Positions 1 through 14,500 of a DNA stretch of 64,000 nt are shown here, piece after piece. Each line of letters opens with the position of its first letter. The first letter of the stretch is position 1. The notes beneath the pieces were generated by a model, which was given only the letters and a program-made list of their open reading frames with translations, had not been told where the DNA came from and did not search any database. The stretch covers positions 27,494,099 to 27,558,098 of the forward strand of contig OY744604.1 of NCBI GenBank assembly GCA_963556255.1, in the 5' to 3' direction. A program made the position numbers and the translations under genes. The DNA comes from Allolobophora icterica. Lineage: Eukaryota > Annelida > Clitellata > Crassiclitellata > Lumbricidae.

Positions 1-429
1 AACAAGCTCATTCATCGCATTAGCGATGATTAGTCAATTAAAAATCTGCTTTAGTTTCGCTATTGCTTGACTAAAATGACAAGCTTAAAATATGACATAC
101 TGAAATTATTGCTGTTGGTTTTGTAATTTTAATAAATTTTAATAGGTGTGCAGCGATTAAAATTTGCTCTGTTAAACAAGTCCGCGAGACACTGGTGTAC
201 ATTAACATCTAACGTTTCACATGACATTCTGGCGAGAAACTGTATCACGTCAACGATTGCGCGCTTTGCTCCTCGATTTGAGACTGTGTAAAGCTCAAGA
301 CAATAATATTATCCTGCTCAGTTTCATAAAAGTACAATAGCATATTTATCTGAGTTGATTATTCCAAACAATATCAATTTTTAGAAATTTAGGTATTGAT
401 CTCAATGTGTGTAGGTTATGAGAGCACTG

Positions 430-1640
430 TTTGTTCTGTATCACCCTACAAAAAACAAGTGTTTGTTCTGTCTCAATAGTTAACTAAGTGCAGGTTCGTG
501 CCCACCCTGGTAAACACAAGTGCGGGTTCTGGCCCATCTCGGCAAGCATAAGTGCAGTTCTGGTTCATCTTGGCAAACACAAGTGTAAAAAAGTGTGAGT
601 GACAAAGGTTGCTTAAATGAATGGACAGCCTCAGACGCCTGTTATTTGCACTTGTTTCTGGAGGAGAGTCATTCGTCACTCGCATTTCTTTTTGTTGAGG
701 GGTGGCCTCTGATGATAATGCTGGTGGTGACTGTGGTGGTGACAAAATAGCGCTCCCAAATAGTAATTGCGACCATCTTTATTCTTTCCAAGCATTACTT
801 CAGCGAATTTTAATGAATTTTTGAAAAAACTGTACTTTTTGCCGAGGGGTGGCCCTGAACCCTGACTTCTATTGTGGTAGAGAGCCCACACTTAGGCATA
901 CAGATAAAGAACAAAGACCTTGTTTTTGTCGGGTGATGCAGAACAAACAGCAATCTCGCTACTCATGTTAATCTATTGGCCGTTGACTTGAATCATGACA
1001 GCATAATCCCTCTTCTGCCTTTGGTACCATCTGCATTAGCCTATTCTGCTAATAATTATGTAAAAATTATTGACCGAGATTTAAGTAATGCGATCATTTA
1101 TGAGTATGTTTAAGAATGAAAGGCTTCGGCAGTAGGCCTACGGTCTTTCCTTGAGTGAACTCTAAGCTAGTTCGTTGGTTAATTAGTGTTTAACGACACT
1201 GTCATAACAAATATGAATGGCGTCGACGACCATCGTGTCCATGGTTGGAACTGGCACTACCAGAGTACGCTGAGTGGCGAAGATCTTAAGCTAGTATAAT
1301 CGAGTGAAACTAACATTCAGATCTAAAGGCACGATGATAATGCTGGTGGTGACTGTGGTGGTCGTGCCAAAACATCGTTCCCAAATAGTAACGACCATCA
1401 TGATGCTTAGCGTGCATCTGTTAAGCGACATTTTTCATGAATTCTTGAAAATATAAAGTTACAGAATAATGAAACAGAATTTACCAAATAGAATTTAAAT
1501 CGCGAAGAGTTAGGCCAAGCCGAGTCTTTCAGGCGCCCCAAAACCGCTAAACCTGTGTGATTGCTTGGACACGTAGAGGTGATCGAAGATAAGTCAAGCA
1601 ATACATAAGACTGTAGAAATGGTGTTGCTGTTTAAATTTG
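430..1640 (+). repeat. Gene A intron block paralogous to gene B intron 48570..51036
   Basis: Matching stretches include runs around agtgtttgttctgtctca, ttgaggggtggcctctga, gtcgggtgatgcagaacaaa and ggccgttgacttgaatcatga, in the same order in both genes. The block ends at the homologous exon in each copy. Gene B carries two extra insertions here (48631..48821 and 49140..50053), and gene A preserves the empty sites. Bases 1..429 are AT-rich intron with nothing I recognise. Confidence 0.8.
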
Positions 1641-1645
1641 ACCAG

Positions 1646-1818
1646 GCACTGGCGCACAGTGGAGCAACGTGTGGTCTTCGGGAGACGGTCATACGATGGC
1701 TCACATTTTGATCATGCTATCCGTCGATACAGTCATCCACTCAATACTTGCCTGGTATTTGGATGCTGTTATACCCGGAGACTTCGGAACTCCGCAGCCT
1801 TGCTACTTTCTCTTCACG
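1646..1818 (+). CDS. ABCA3-like: Gene A exon: end of membrane domain 1
   Basis: The exon follows accag and ends before gtcagt; it is 173 bases, entered in phase 1 and left in phase 0. It reads a membrane segment ([20 protein letters not shown]) followed by [13 protein letters not shown], the conserved ABCA stretch between the last helix of membrane domain 1 and NBD1. The gene B counterpart at 51037..51209 has the same length and phase. The exon upstream of it, seen in gene B at 47982, is outside the window for gene A. Confidence 0.9.
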
Positions 1819-4190
1819 GTCAGTATACTCGTATGTAAATTAGCGATTATTTAGAGAAAGATCACGTGATTTTAAATCTAGGTCGATTTGTCGATCCACT
1901 CAAGCATCAGAGAATGGCGTTCAATGTTGCGCTGATGTAGTGTGATTTTAGTCCTTTTGAATAGACATACTTCGCTCAATATGTAGACAGTGACGGAGCG
2001 TTAGCATTTTAAAGATTTATTTTTAAATGAGTAAAAAATAATGTAAAGATGCAGAGAAAGTAGCGGTAATGAGGAAGTTAGAAAATGACAGTGTGAAGTA
2101 AAGACAGAGTTAAAGCGTCATGGCGAAAACAAAGGAGAGAGAGGGGAGAGGGACAGAGAGGGGAGAAAGAGATGTGGGAGAAGAGGAAGAAATAAAGAAA
2201 TCTTGCGACGGTACATGTAAAAGGGGAGAGAATTAAGGTATACACGAGTTTTGCAAAACGTGAAATCAGGCCAATGAAATGTCGCATATCTTTACTCTGT
2301 AGGCCTACTTGATTATCCCAAAAGCGGTTATTATGCTTGTATTCGCTCAGTTTAACTCATAGGTTTATGTTTTGTGCAAGTGGCTATTGTTTAGTGCATA
2401 GCATAAGATCCTTTATACGTGATTTTATTTCCAGGTTTAGTTGTTCCAATAATCAGTGTTAGGAAAAAAGAGTATTGAAGTCTCCTTAAATGTGCCATTA
2501 TTTCGTCTGCAGAGTGAGTACTGGATTGGTAGAAAAAAAGATAAGATAAAGTTATCGAATGAAGATTTCATGACGCTGGTTCCAGAAGATAAAAGACCGT
2601 ACTTTGAAACTCCAATGCAGAATGCTAAAGCTGGAATTCAAATCAGAGGACTGACTAAGGTTTGACCGCCAATCAATCAATGTTATTAATACCAGCACCT
2701 TCATTAACGTATCGTCTAGGAAACTATCAGGATGCAATAAAAGTTACAGTATGTTAGCCCAAAATGGTGAGTGACATGGAAAATGGCGACTAATGACAAT
2801 ATCTATGAGTGAAATTCTTATTTAAAATTTTATTAAGCGACCCTTTTTGAGAGACTAATATGAGCTTCTCAAGTATAAAATTATTACAGTGTGTTAGCCT
2901 AACTGACAGTAAGCAGAACAATGAAAAGAAACTTGTAGAAGAGTCCAGACAGCGGATTCCATACCAAGCCAATAATCTTAAGAGTTTTTGGAATAATTTG
3001 CTCGATATTGGTGAGCAATGACAAATACGTGCGTTTTCCCTCCTCATACTCTGAGCGAAAAATAACGCAGATTACAGTGATTTGATCTGATACGAGGCCA
3101 TGCATGGTGTGAACCTGAGAAAACTGATTGCCGTCAATTAGTAAAGATATCTTTCTTGTAGAATTTTGGTTCAAAGACGAATCCAGTAGTAAACAACCTT
3201 AACATCGACATCTATGAAGGCAATATAACCGCTCTACTGGGGCACAACGGAGCGGGAAAAACAACTACTATGTTCATGTTAACAGGTAAGTATCATTACT
3301 CGTCAATTTTTAGCCTGAACGGCTTTATTGTCTTCATAAATGTCCTTTTTGTCCTTCTTGCTCTTCTCTCTGGTATTCTTCTAGTTTGTTCTATTCTTGC
3401 TGTTAGAATTAATTTTCTTATTCTTCCTGTTGTTCAATTATTCGTCTACTGTCTGTTAATTCTTTTCCTTCTGTTTTCTTTTTGTTCGATTATTCTACTG
3501 ATTCTCCTTAATTTTGTATGGATTAAAACCACTTTTCAACATCGTTCTCACCGCCATCATCATCATGTGATTCGTCATCGCCATCGTTTTAGTTGTCGAT
3601 AATATGGAAAGGTTAAAATGTTTGTAATAATAATAAATTAAAAAGCCTTACTTTCCATACCGCGTCTCTCAGTCACTTTAACTCGCGAGAAACCAGGCCC
3701 AGCCCATGGACGTAATTGCATAATAATTCTCTATAAATAATTTATGAATCGTAAATTTTAGTGTGACTGACTAGGTATATCTGAATGTGAATGGTTAGCC
3801 AGAGTCTTTTGACTTTGCAGGGTTTCTGCCACCGTCGAAAGGCACAGCCTTCATAAACGGATTCGATATAACACGCGAAATGGATATGATCCGACAAAAC
3901 ATCGGCCTCTGTCCACAGCACAACATACTATTTGATACCCTGACTGTCAAGGAACACCTTCTCTTCTTTGCCATTGTTAGTAACCATGTGGCAATATCGC
4001 CTTAACGTTGAAATGTTCACTATTCAAGATACCTATATGTAAATGAAAAACGTAAATGTTGCTAACCATTTATCATCCTCATCATCATTAAATTGTTTAT
4101 CGTAACATAATCTTAACGTTAGAAGTTCGCCATTCAAGATACCAGCACGTTTTGAAAATAGGTATACATTCAAAGTTATTATTATTAGGC

Positions 4191-4284
<94 letters not shown>

Positions 4285-7200
4285 GGTACCTTTCCGTCAA
4301 ACCCTGAAGACGAGGCCTGACCCTCCAGACAATTACCATGCTCCTAAATAATTTTTTCCAAATCCCGAGGGATCACTGATACCTCGGGTAAAAAAAAAAA
4401 AAAAAAATTATAATAATAATAATAATAATAATAATGATAATAATATTAGAAATAATAACAACATTATTTCTACATGGTTTGCTATTGACTGTGATTGTTG
4501 TAAACATGATTCATCCGTCAAGAGCTCTTTTGACTCTGCAAAAAACAGTTGTATTCGACTCCTGCAAAACTGTTATCATGTGCTTCTACTGTATACATGT
4601 ATGGTATGGTATGGTATGGTATCTGGGAATTTATAAAGCGTCTCTCACGAACTAATCAGAGGCGCTCTCAACGTTTGAACCTCGCGGAAACAGAAAAGAC
4701 TTTAAACGATGAACAACAGAGAGAGAAAACGTAGTAAGTAGGGTCCCACGCAGCACCAAGGGAAGGGAGTTCCATAGGGATGGGCCCACGACAGCGAAAG
4801 AGCGAGACTGAGCCAGAGCAGACCTCACCCGTGGAACAAACAGATCAAGCCGATTCAGAGAACGTAGGGGTCGATGAGAAGAAGCAGAGAGAGGTTTGCG
4901 CATCAGGTGACAAAGGTAGGCTGGAGCTAAGCCCTGTTGTGCCTTAGATACAAGTGTTATGATTTTGAGGTGGGTACGAGCGGAGACAGGAAGCCAATGC
5001 AAGACATCAGTCATGTAAGCAAAGAGATGGACGAGAATCGAGAACGATGAGCAATGAGGCGAACAGCTGCGTGAAGTACCGATTGAAGGGCAGAAAGACA
5101 GACTTTCGGAAGGCCTGCCAGTAAAGAATTACAATAATCAGTGCGGTTACAAACGAATGAATGGATAATGGTAGTGAAAACTGCAGGAGAGACGGATCGA
5201 CGGATAGCTCGCAGTCTTCTCAAGTGGTAGTAGCAAGTGCGAGTAAGTAAGGAGAGGTGAGAAGCAAAGGTCAGTGAACTGTCTAAGGTGACTTCCAGGT
5301 CGCGGACATTCGTAGAGTATGAGAAGTTCGGAAAGAGATCTGAGAGAAGTGGGAAATTGAGATTAGATAATTGCTGCTTTGTACCAAACCAAATGAGTTG
5401 GGTTTTAGAAGAGTTTAGGTTTAACCGATTAGAGAACATCCAAGAGCGAAGATCTTGAGAAAGGAAGTCAATCGCTCGAACAAGAAGAAGTTGGTCGACG
5501 AAAAAGAATGTAAAGGATAGGACCCCCCAGACCAAGAACAGAACCCTGGGGGACACCAAAGTTAATCCCAACCCAGGGCGTTCTTGAGGTATTCAGGATC
5601 ACCCTTTGAGTCCATTCAGTAAGATAGGATTGGAACCAGCAGAGAGGGGCCAGATAAGCCACATGCGATTTGAAGACGACGAAGAAGAATCTCATGATCA
5701 ACCATGTCAAATGCTGACGATACATCAAAGAGAGCTAAAAGAGTAAGGCAGGAATTATCCATAGCCAGGTATATGTCAGATAGGAGGGATAGGAGGACAG
5801 TTTCAGTGGAATGGGCTGCTCTAAATCCAGTTTCACAAGATGAGAGAAGGCGAGACTGTTCAAGATAGGGAAGAAATTGGATAGCAACTAGGCGCTCCAA
5901 TGTTTTAGACAGAAAGGTGAGGTTAGCAATCGGGCGATAGTTTTAACAAACATTGGGGTCAAGGTTAGGCTTTTTATGAGTAGGAAGAACTAGGGCCCGG
6001 TTTTGTGATGCCGGAAGGGACCCTTCAATAAGGGACCGATTAAAAGTATAGACCAAAAATGGGGCTATAGCATCTAAAACGGTAACAATGACGAACGGTG
6101 GGAGGGGATCAAGTTCACATGATTTATGGTTAGATGAATTTATAACTCGACGAAGTTCATCCTCCGAGATGGGCCGAAAGCCGTCAAAGGAGGCATCAGT
6201 GGAGGAGAATTTATGTTTCTACTTTATGTATGTTCACTGTACAGCGCAGTGCGGTTAGCAGGCGCTTACTTAAAGAAAAGATATTGTTATAATATATTAC
6301 TATAGTTGGATTTGCAGAGACTAAGCGATGAGCCATTTCGTTCTACAGTCATTTTCTGTGAGTTTCCCAATATGCTATCTATTAGATTCTTTCTTTCCTT
6401 TCATCTGCACACACACATATGACACAACGGTGAAGTGCTATGATCAAGTCACCAGCCATTACTGTCATAGGTGTCACCGTCATTTCAATCATATGAGTAG
6501 GCCCTAATGGTCGAAGTGCAGTAATCCTTACATTTTACTTCCAAAAACAGTGGCTGTGAATGACAATGTTTAGTGAATGGAGCAGTGATGCATCAGATCT
6601 GGTTGTTGAATTTAGCTAAAGGGAAGTCCAACTGGTAGGGCTTCAAAGGAGGTGAACGAAATAATCAAGGTCTTGAACATAAAAGACAAATTCAATGCTC
6701 CAGCGAAAACGCTCTCCGGCGGTCAGAAAAGAAAGCTCAGTGTCGGAATTGCGCTCATCTCCGGTTCCAAGGTACACAATCCCAAATTGTGCACAAAAAT
6801 TACGCGTAAATGTCTAAGTACACTTCGCTACACTACACAGTCAATTGTCAGACTGTAACGCGTCCAAAACTAGTTGGCCCTTAAGTTGATCCGAACCCGT
6901 AATTCTGATATCTGATCACGTCTCATATACTAATGGAGCTATACTGGCTGCGTGTCAAGTCTAGAATCAGTTACGAGATGTATAGTTGAATCATAAGAAT
7001 TGTGGGGCGTGGTGGTTCAGTGGTAAGTTCGGCGCCTTGTGACCGGAGGGTTGCAGGTTCGAATCCCACTCTAGCCGCTGCGTACGGACCTTGGGCAAGT
7101 CCTTCACTCGCAATTGCTTGTGGCGCTTCGGCGTGAAAATTCCGGCACAGTATAAAATGCTGTAGTCGGGAGCGCCTCTGAGTAGTAGTTGACTTCGAGA

Positions 7201-8430
7201 GGCGCTATAGAAATATCCGGAATAAATAAATAAATAAGATTCAACTAACAATCTGTTACATGTCGTAAAACGTCTTCTTTACAGCGCTATCAGCCATCTT
7301 GCTCTTTTCGACCAGCTACACAAAACTGTTTGTCTGTCCATGACATCAGAATTTTCTCGCAACATATTATTAAGCAATATTGTATCAGCTATCTGGAATA
7401 TTTTCTCTGTTTGCATAGTTGACAACAATTTTTCGCTCAATGCATTCGTGAAGCGCCTAAAGATCCGTAAGAGCCACCACATTATTTTAGCAGTCTGACA
7501 GCTGTGCCACACCCATGCCTTCACTTCCTCACTCAGCTGATGGTGCATTGCCTGTCAGCATTCGGTTTCTATTTTTAGCAAACATCTAATATTTCTCCAT
7601 AAAGTTTTGTACTTTTTAAATTAAACATAGAAGAAGCCTAACATAGCACATAATGCAGCATATCCTTCATTTCTTCTTTTTTAATTGTAAATGTATTGTA
7701 TTGTATTTGGATATTTATAAAGCGCTTCTAGCGGGAGGGCCATTCAGAAGCGCTCCCAATGCGAGAGACCCCGAGAGAAAAAGCAAGTTTTAAGAAAGGT
7801 AAAAGAGGAAGAGACGTTACCTGAGAGAATGGAAGAATGAACGAACGGAGGAAGCTCATTCCAAAGACCAGGGCCAATGGAGGCAAAAGACCTAGATTGA
7901 GCCAGAGAAGTCCTGACACGGGGAACGAGGAGGTCAAAACGGTCAGATAAACGAAGAGGACGAAGAGAAGCAGCAGAGTAATGTATAGTCGCATGTCAGG
8001 CTGACCGCTTTGCATTCTCTCTAGTCTACATGTCTATTATCATTAAACCATGAACATGATGTCATGATTGTGGCATAATATTTGTACAGTTCGTGATTCT
8101 GGATGAACCGACGTCTGGCATGGACCCAGAGACACGCAGACAGATATGGGACATTCTACAGAACGAGAGAAAGGACCGGACGATTATTCTGTCGACGCAC
8201 TACATGGACGAAGCCGATATTCTGGGCGACCGCATAGCCATCATGTCCAACGGAGAGATAGAGTGCTACGGGACGCCCATGTTCCTCAAAAACAAATACG
8301 GTAAGAAATTCTCAGCTGCCGTTAGTCATCTCTCGATTGATGCTATGTACCTTCGTCGTCGTTGTTGTAAATCGAGTGCTCGAAATCCACCACGACAACC
8401 CTCAGTTCCTCACCATCACCCACCACCATT

Positions 8431-8504
<74 letters not shown>

Positions 8505-11500
8505 TATCACCATCAGCATCATCATCATCATCACCATCACAACATAGTTGATTACTCTGTGCATGAATCTGTAGCGTTTCATTTTTGATCAATTAGTTGG
8601 TGAAATGCCGGGTTTTCTTGTAAAATTTAGTTTTTCGGACTTTTAATATGACCTATTGGAGTTATTTCCAATAGTTTTTCTGTTTGTTCTGGATGGTGTT
8701 CGGAGGTTAAGTATCGAGTTCTTGTGCGCGCCGGTGGACTTCTTCACATTGAGCGGTTTCAAGTTACTAACTGTAGAGTATCAATCTCCACTTGGAAAGG
8801 CGGATACTAATTCGTTTGGTATGGACAGTTCTACTTCGGTGACGCTCTAGAACCGATTTTTCAGCTGCGAAAATCTCTCCTCAAATTCAATGAAGATGAA
8901 AGTTAGCATCTGTTTGGTATTGGGATTCGGTGTTGTTTGGAGAGGGTTTTGCGGACGGCTACACGCTTGGTTGGGGATTTCTCCAGATATGACCGTGTTT
9001 CCGAATACATGAGAGATGTCCTTCACTGGCTTCCAGTTAAGCAGCGTTCCTTTACAGGGTCTCCTCCATGGCCTGGCAATGTGTCTTAGGCCGGGCACCA
9101 GTTTACCTTCGTGAGTTATTTACTCTAACCTATGCCTGCGCTCAGCCTCCCGGGGAGATTTTGTTGTTTCCTACGCTCGTACTGCCATAGCACAGCGTAG
9201 GGCATTCTCGGTGGTTGGTCCTGCCGCTTGGAACGGTCTCCCTCTTGAGATTCGCTCCATTCCTAGGGATCTATCTTGTTCCTTCTACGCCTTCTACGGT
9301 CTTCTTATGACATTTCTTTTTTGATCCGGCCCGAGTTGGTAGTGCCTCTGAGTAGATTCCTTGAAGGGGCGTTATATAAATCTCACAGATAGATAGATTG
9401 ATAGCTCTATAGTTTGCATATATAAATACATCTATAAATACATCTATAAATACATGTACATCTATAAGTACATCGCATGTTCATCTTTTTAGTCATCGCT
9501 ATCAAAACATTATAGTAATATAACAATGTACTTGAAATGACACAAAGGTAAGGATATAATTAACAATGACAGTCTTTCTTCTTCTTTTTCTCTCTTCGTT
9601 CAGGTGTGTGCCGACGATGCGTTTTTTTTACAAGATAGCTCCCTTTCTTCCTGTCTCGTGTCCATGTCCTGTTCTTTAAGAGACGCCAATAACTATCACA
9701 ATCCAAGGAGGTGCTATAATTGAGCAAGTAGAAAATGCATCTATCTAGGAGGACTAATAAACGCAGATGGCATCAACGATAAAGACATACAAAGGAGAAT
9801 TTCACTCACTTCACAAGCATTTGGAATACTGAAAAGCATATGGTGAAGCAGAGAACTAACAAAGAAAACGAAGACAAATATATACGAGACGATGATACAA
9901 CCGATTTTCCTATACGGATCGGAATGCTGGACAATGTGAAAAGAAGATGGCTCTAACAACTGTTTCTCCTCTTCCTTTTAATTAGTTCCCTATGATTTCA
10001 TCCCTGTTTGGTGCTTTATTTTGTTTCATTTTATTGATAGCATTTCTTATCTCTTCCTGTAGAAATTTTGGCATCTGTTCTTCAGTGTCGTTTATGGACA
10101 ACTCTGTGAGAATTATGGGGTCTTTATGTGGGTAAACGTACGTTTTAGCGTAATTAATTATTGGACGAAATGTCCACGTTCGCTTTAGCGTAATTAATTA
10201 TTGGAAGCTGTATTAGCGATGAAAATACAAATCTAACTGGAAGCTGGATTAGCGATGAAAATATAAGTCAAACTGGAAGCTGGATTAGCGATGAAAATGG
10301 AGATCAAACGAGAAGCTGGATGTGCAAAGAAGGTAATCCTCCACGTTACGTGCGTTCATTATATGTACACTCTTATAGTGGAGAGTTGCCAGCAATTGTG
10401 ATGACTGATGAAAATATAACTCAAAATAGAAGTTGGATGATTGATGAAAATAGTATTGAAACTAGAAGCTGGATAAATGATGAAAATATTACATAATAAA
10501 CGGAAACTAGGAGTTGGAATTGCGATGAAACTGTATCGTTTAACGCCGATAATTATCATTGCCGTGGATGAGCGATGAAAACATTTCATAGTAAAACTTG
10601 AAATAGAAGCTGGATTTGCGATGAAAATGAGCTAAAAGTGGAAGCTGGATGGATGAACGATTAAAATGTGTAATATTAAACTGAACTAGAAGCTGGAACG
10701 TGGATTAAATAATTATTTACGCTATTCATTTTTCCGAAATCCTGCCAATAATTAATTACGCTAAAGCGTACGTTTACCCTTTATGTGTGTCGGTATTTAT
10801 TTGTTGTGTAGAGCATTACTTCCGTCGTTTCTTCATTCTTGTTTGGTTTACTGGTACTAGATTTAAAATGATCTGAAGATGATATTTTCAAAATTATCAG
10901 CATTGTTGTTGTCAATCCATTTTAAAGCTAATTACTACTACTAATTATAATGAACGATTTCTGAAGGCGTTGGATATCACCTGACGATAGTGAAGACGTC
11001 CACTTGTGATGTGGATCAACTGCGTGATCTTATAAAGTCTCAAATTCCCAAGGCCCGTATGGTGAGCGATGAGCCTGAGGAGGTTAGGTTCGTTCTGCCG
11101 AGCAATGAGGCCTCAAAATTCAAGAGACTCTTCGAGACGTTGGAGACAGATGGCAAAACCCTCGGTATCGACAGTTTCGGAATTTCGGTCACAACAATGG
11201 AAGATGTCTTTCTCAGGTCAGTTTTTACATACAAAAATCTCGTCTGTTTTACTTACGGTACTCTATGCGATTCATTAGTCGCTTTTCAATGAAAACTAAA
11301 ACGTCATAACCAAACAGGAATAACATAGCATGGTATAACATACATGTTATAATATATGCGACACTGTAAGACATAACAAAACATCAAAACATCTGATCTA
11401 ACCTAAACTAATGATTTCTCTAGCGCCGTTGCCATAACTGACATGGCATAACGACTTTATATCAGAAGGCATTATATAGGCCTACGCGACTTTAAATATC

Positions 11501-14500
11501 ACATGACAAGACTCTAATCTAATTACTTCTGTGGCCCGATGACATAACGCCCACTCCATCAGTCGATTGACGATTTCTGAAGGCGCGTGAAGTCGTAATA
11601 AAAATATATAATTCATTAGAGAAGCCAACTGGGTATCCTACAGGTCAGAGAAACTTTGGATATGCAAGTTCAAAGAAATGAGAGACACGTAGCACACGAG
11701 AGTATTCAGTTGAACTACAAATAATACTATATGGATTTCATAGGTATGAGAAGTCACAAACACTCAGTCAAAAACACTAATGCACTGACTGATTTGCGCA
11801 CGAGAACCAATTGATTCTAACTAAAATAATTACAAAAGCCAAGAATCGGTGCAGTAAGAGTTTCTAGTGCACATTTCGAATCAACAAATGTTTCACGTAG
11901 ACGTTTATTCACCACGGAAGTAGAAAGTACAGAAAGAAAAAAATTAGCACAGACAACGACAAAACTGGCAAAGATGAGACGATCACTTTTGTGATGTAGC
12001 ATAGATTTTCCAATATCTTAATCATCACAATGTGCGAAAAGTTCAATATTATAACTATACTCTGCCCAAACACTAAATTCACTGTTATTATGACTTCAAC
12101 AGGCCTACAACATTCGACTGAAAAGTTTAATTTTCGTAGATGAGGAAGGCCTATGTAAATGAGGTCAATATGGCTAGAATAGCATTGAATGTCTTTATCA
12201 GAGACCGATTTAAGCATGTTAAATATTTTATGTATACATTATTCCAAAACATATTTAACTGTTATCAAAGTTATCGCGGTTATCACATTGTCAGTGGTAG
12301 AAGTTTCCGATGCTATTAGGGACATGAACTGTGTTGGTTATTTTTAACACAGAGTAAAGGATTCGTCTACACAGGAGGACGGACCAAGGACGAGCACCGC
12401 GGCAGATGCAGGAATACAAGGAAACACTTCAGGTTTAGTTCTTTCGTGTGCTTTGGTCTTGGTTTGAATGTTCTTAATTTTTTAAGTTCGTTTCCTAGTT
12501 GTTATTTCCTTGCAAAATCTGGCAAATTGGTTTGATATCGGAATGTACATCCGCTTGTCGAACTGCTAATATCTAAACGATATTTAGTATTTATTTTACT
12601 TTGGCGGAGACGTGCGAGTCGTCAAGGAGGCCGATATACTGCCTCATCGCTTTACATGTTCGGCTGTCTGTTGTGCAACCCGTCTTAAATGCTGCAGGTA
12701 GACTTATTGCCCGCTTACCACGTTGCTCACACATCACCTCCTACATGCAAAATGAACTTCACTGGTTCCCTGTCCAGTTTCGAATTAGATTCAAGGTCCT
12801 TCTTGTAGTCATTAGATCCCAGTTAGGCTTAGCGCCTATATACCTTTCTGAACTGATGAGCAAACCAATCTCTTTACGCTCCTCTCGCCCCCTTCATTCT
12901 GCTGACCGATTAGATTTGTGTGTACCTCGGTCGCGAACCTCATTAACTCAGCAACGGGCCTTTGCTTTGACTGGCCCTTCACTCTCGTACAAAAGTTAAT
13001 TATTTCTTACCATTGCGAGCAGAAGAGTATGCCACCCTTGCTTCTTCATTAAATCCTCTTTTAGGTGATATATTTACAGTATGTATTCGGTATTTCTCGA
13101 TCTACGTTTTATTTAAATCACCGCCTATCCGCCATCTTCCATGACATTATCGAGCATGTCTTCGTTAACCCTTACCCTAACCCTAACCCTAACCCTAGCA
13201 GTTCTTCGTTACTTTGGTGAATAAAGACATAATTCTGACGTGTCGAAAATGTTGGCCCTTGCCTATATTTCCGAATGAAACCAACGTTTGGCACGTCACG
13301 TTATTATGTTGGTGTGATTTTTATATATATTTGGATGAACGAATGAATGAATTATTGGACGGATGGGTGGATGGACTAGTGTGAATCATAGAATAGTTGA
13401 ATGGATGAATGGGTGAATGTATTGTGGAACGATGGGTGGATGAATTACTAGATGGATGAATCAATGAATGGATGCACGGATTGTGGGATTTGTGGGAGGA
13501 AGGATTATTGAATTATAGAATAGTTGGATGAATGGATGAATGAATGGATTATTGAATGGATGGGTGAGTAGATTGGAAGGTCGTTGGTTGGGTGGATGGG
13601 TGAGTGGGTGATATATTGAAGGATGGGTGCATGGATTTGGAGGGTGGTGGGTGGATGAATGGATGGTAGATGGATGAAGGAACGTTATTTGAAGGATGGG
13701 TGGGTTAATTAGTGAATAATAGGATAGCTGGATGAATGGATGAACGGATGGTGGATAGATGGGTGGATGAATAGATGGTGGATGGACGGATTATGGATGG
13801 ATGGATTATTGGATTATTAGATGGAAGGGAAAGTGGATGGGTAAGTTATAGAAGAGTTGGATGGGATTGAAGGATTGGAAGGTGGTTGGTTGGATTAGTG
13901 AATTATGGAATAGTTCGATGAATGGATGAATGAATGGAATATTAGATGAATGGGTGGGTGGATTAGTGAATTATATAATAGTCGGATGCATGAATGGATG
14001 GGTAGAAGAACGGATGAATGGATGGATTGGAAGGTGGTTGGTAGGGTGGATTAGTGAATTATAGAGTAGTTGGATGAATGGATGAATGAGTGGATTATTG
14101 GATGGATGAGTGGGTGGATTGGAAGGCGTTTGGTTGAGTGGATGAATGGGTTGGTGGATGCACGGATGAAGGGATAGATGAGTGAATGGTGGATGGGTAA
14201 GAGAACGTTATTTGAAAGATGGGTGGTTGGATTACCGAATTATAGATTAGTTGGATTAATGGATGAACGGACAGATGGATGTATTGTGGGAGGAAGAATG
14301 GATGTGTGGATAGATTGGAGGGTTTTTGGAGGACGGACGGATTGTGGATGGATGGATGAGTTATTAGATGGATGGATTGGAAGATGGTTTGTCGGGTGGA
14401 TTACTGAATTATAGAATAGTTGATGAATGGATGAATGAATGGATTATTGGATGAGTGTAAGTAAGAAAGTATATTCTTTATTAGACCACCTGCAAACGCA

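Noticed and set aside
3270..3602. Hydrophobic 110-codon frame resembling a membrane protein
   Set aside because: It begins inside the Walker A exon in another frame and runs through a T-rich intron; hydrophobicity follows from base composition.
7012..7067. Candidate tRNA gene (A and B boxes)
   Set aside because: The sequence does not fold as a full tRNA cloverleaf by eye and continues into a LINE-type tail, so it is a SINE.
8301..8588. Ser-, His- or Met-rich frames extending from the Walker B exon
   Set aside because: They lie after a clear GTAAGA donor and are translation of a TCA microsatellite in the intron.
13165..13198. Chromosome end
   Set aside because: Only about five telomere-like units, inside an intron with gene sequence on both sides.
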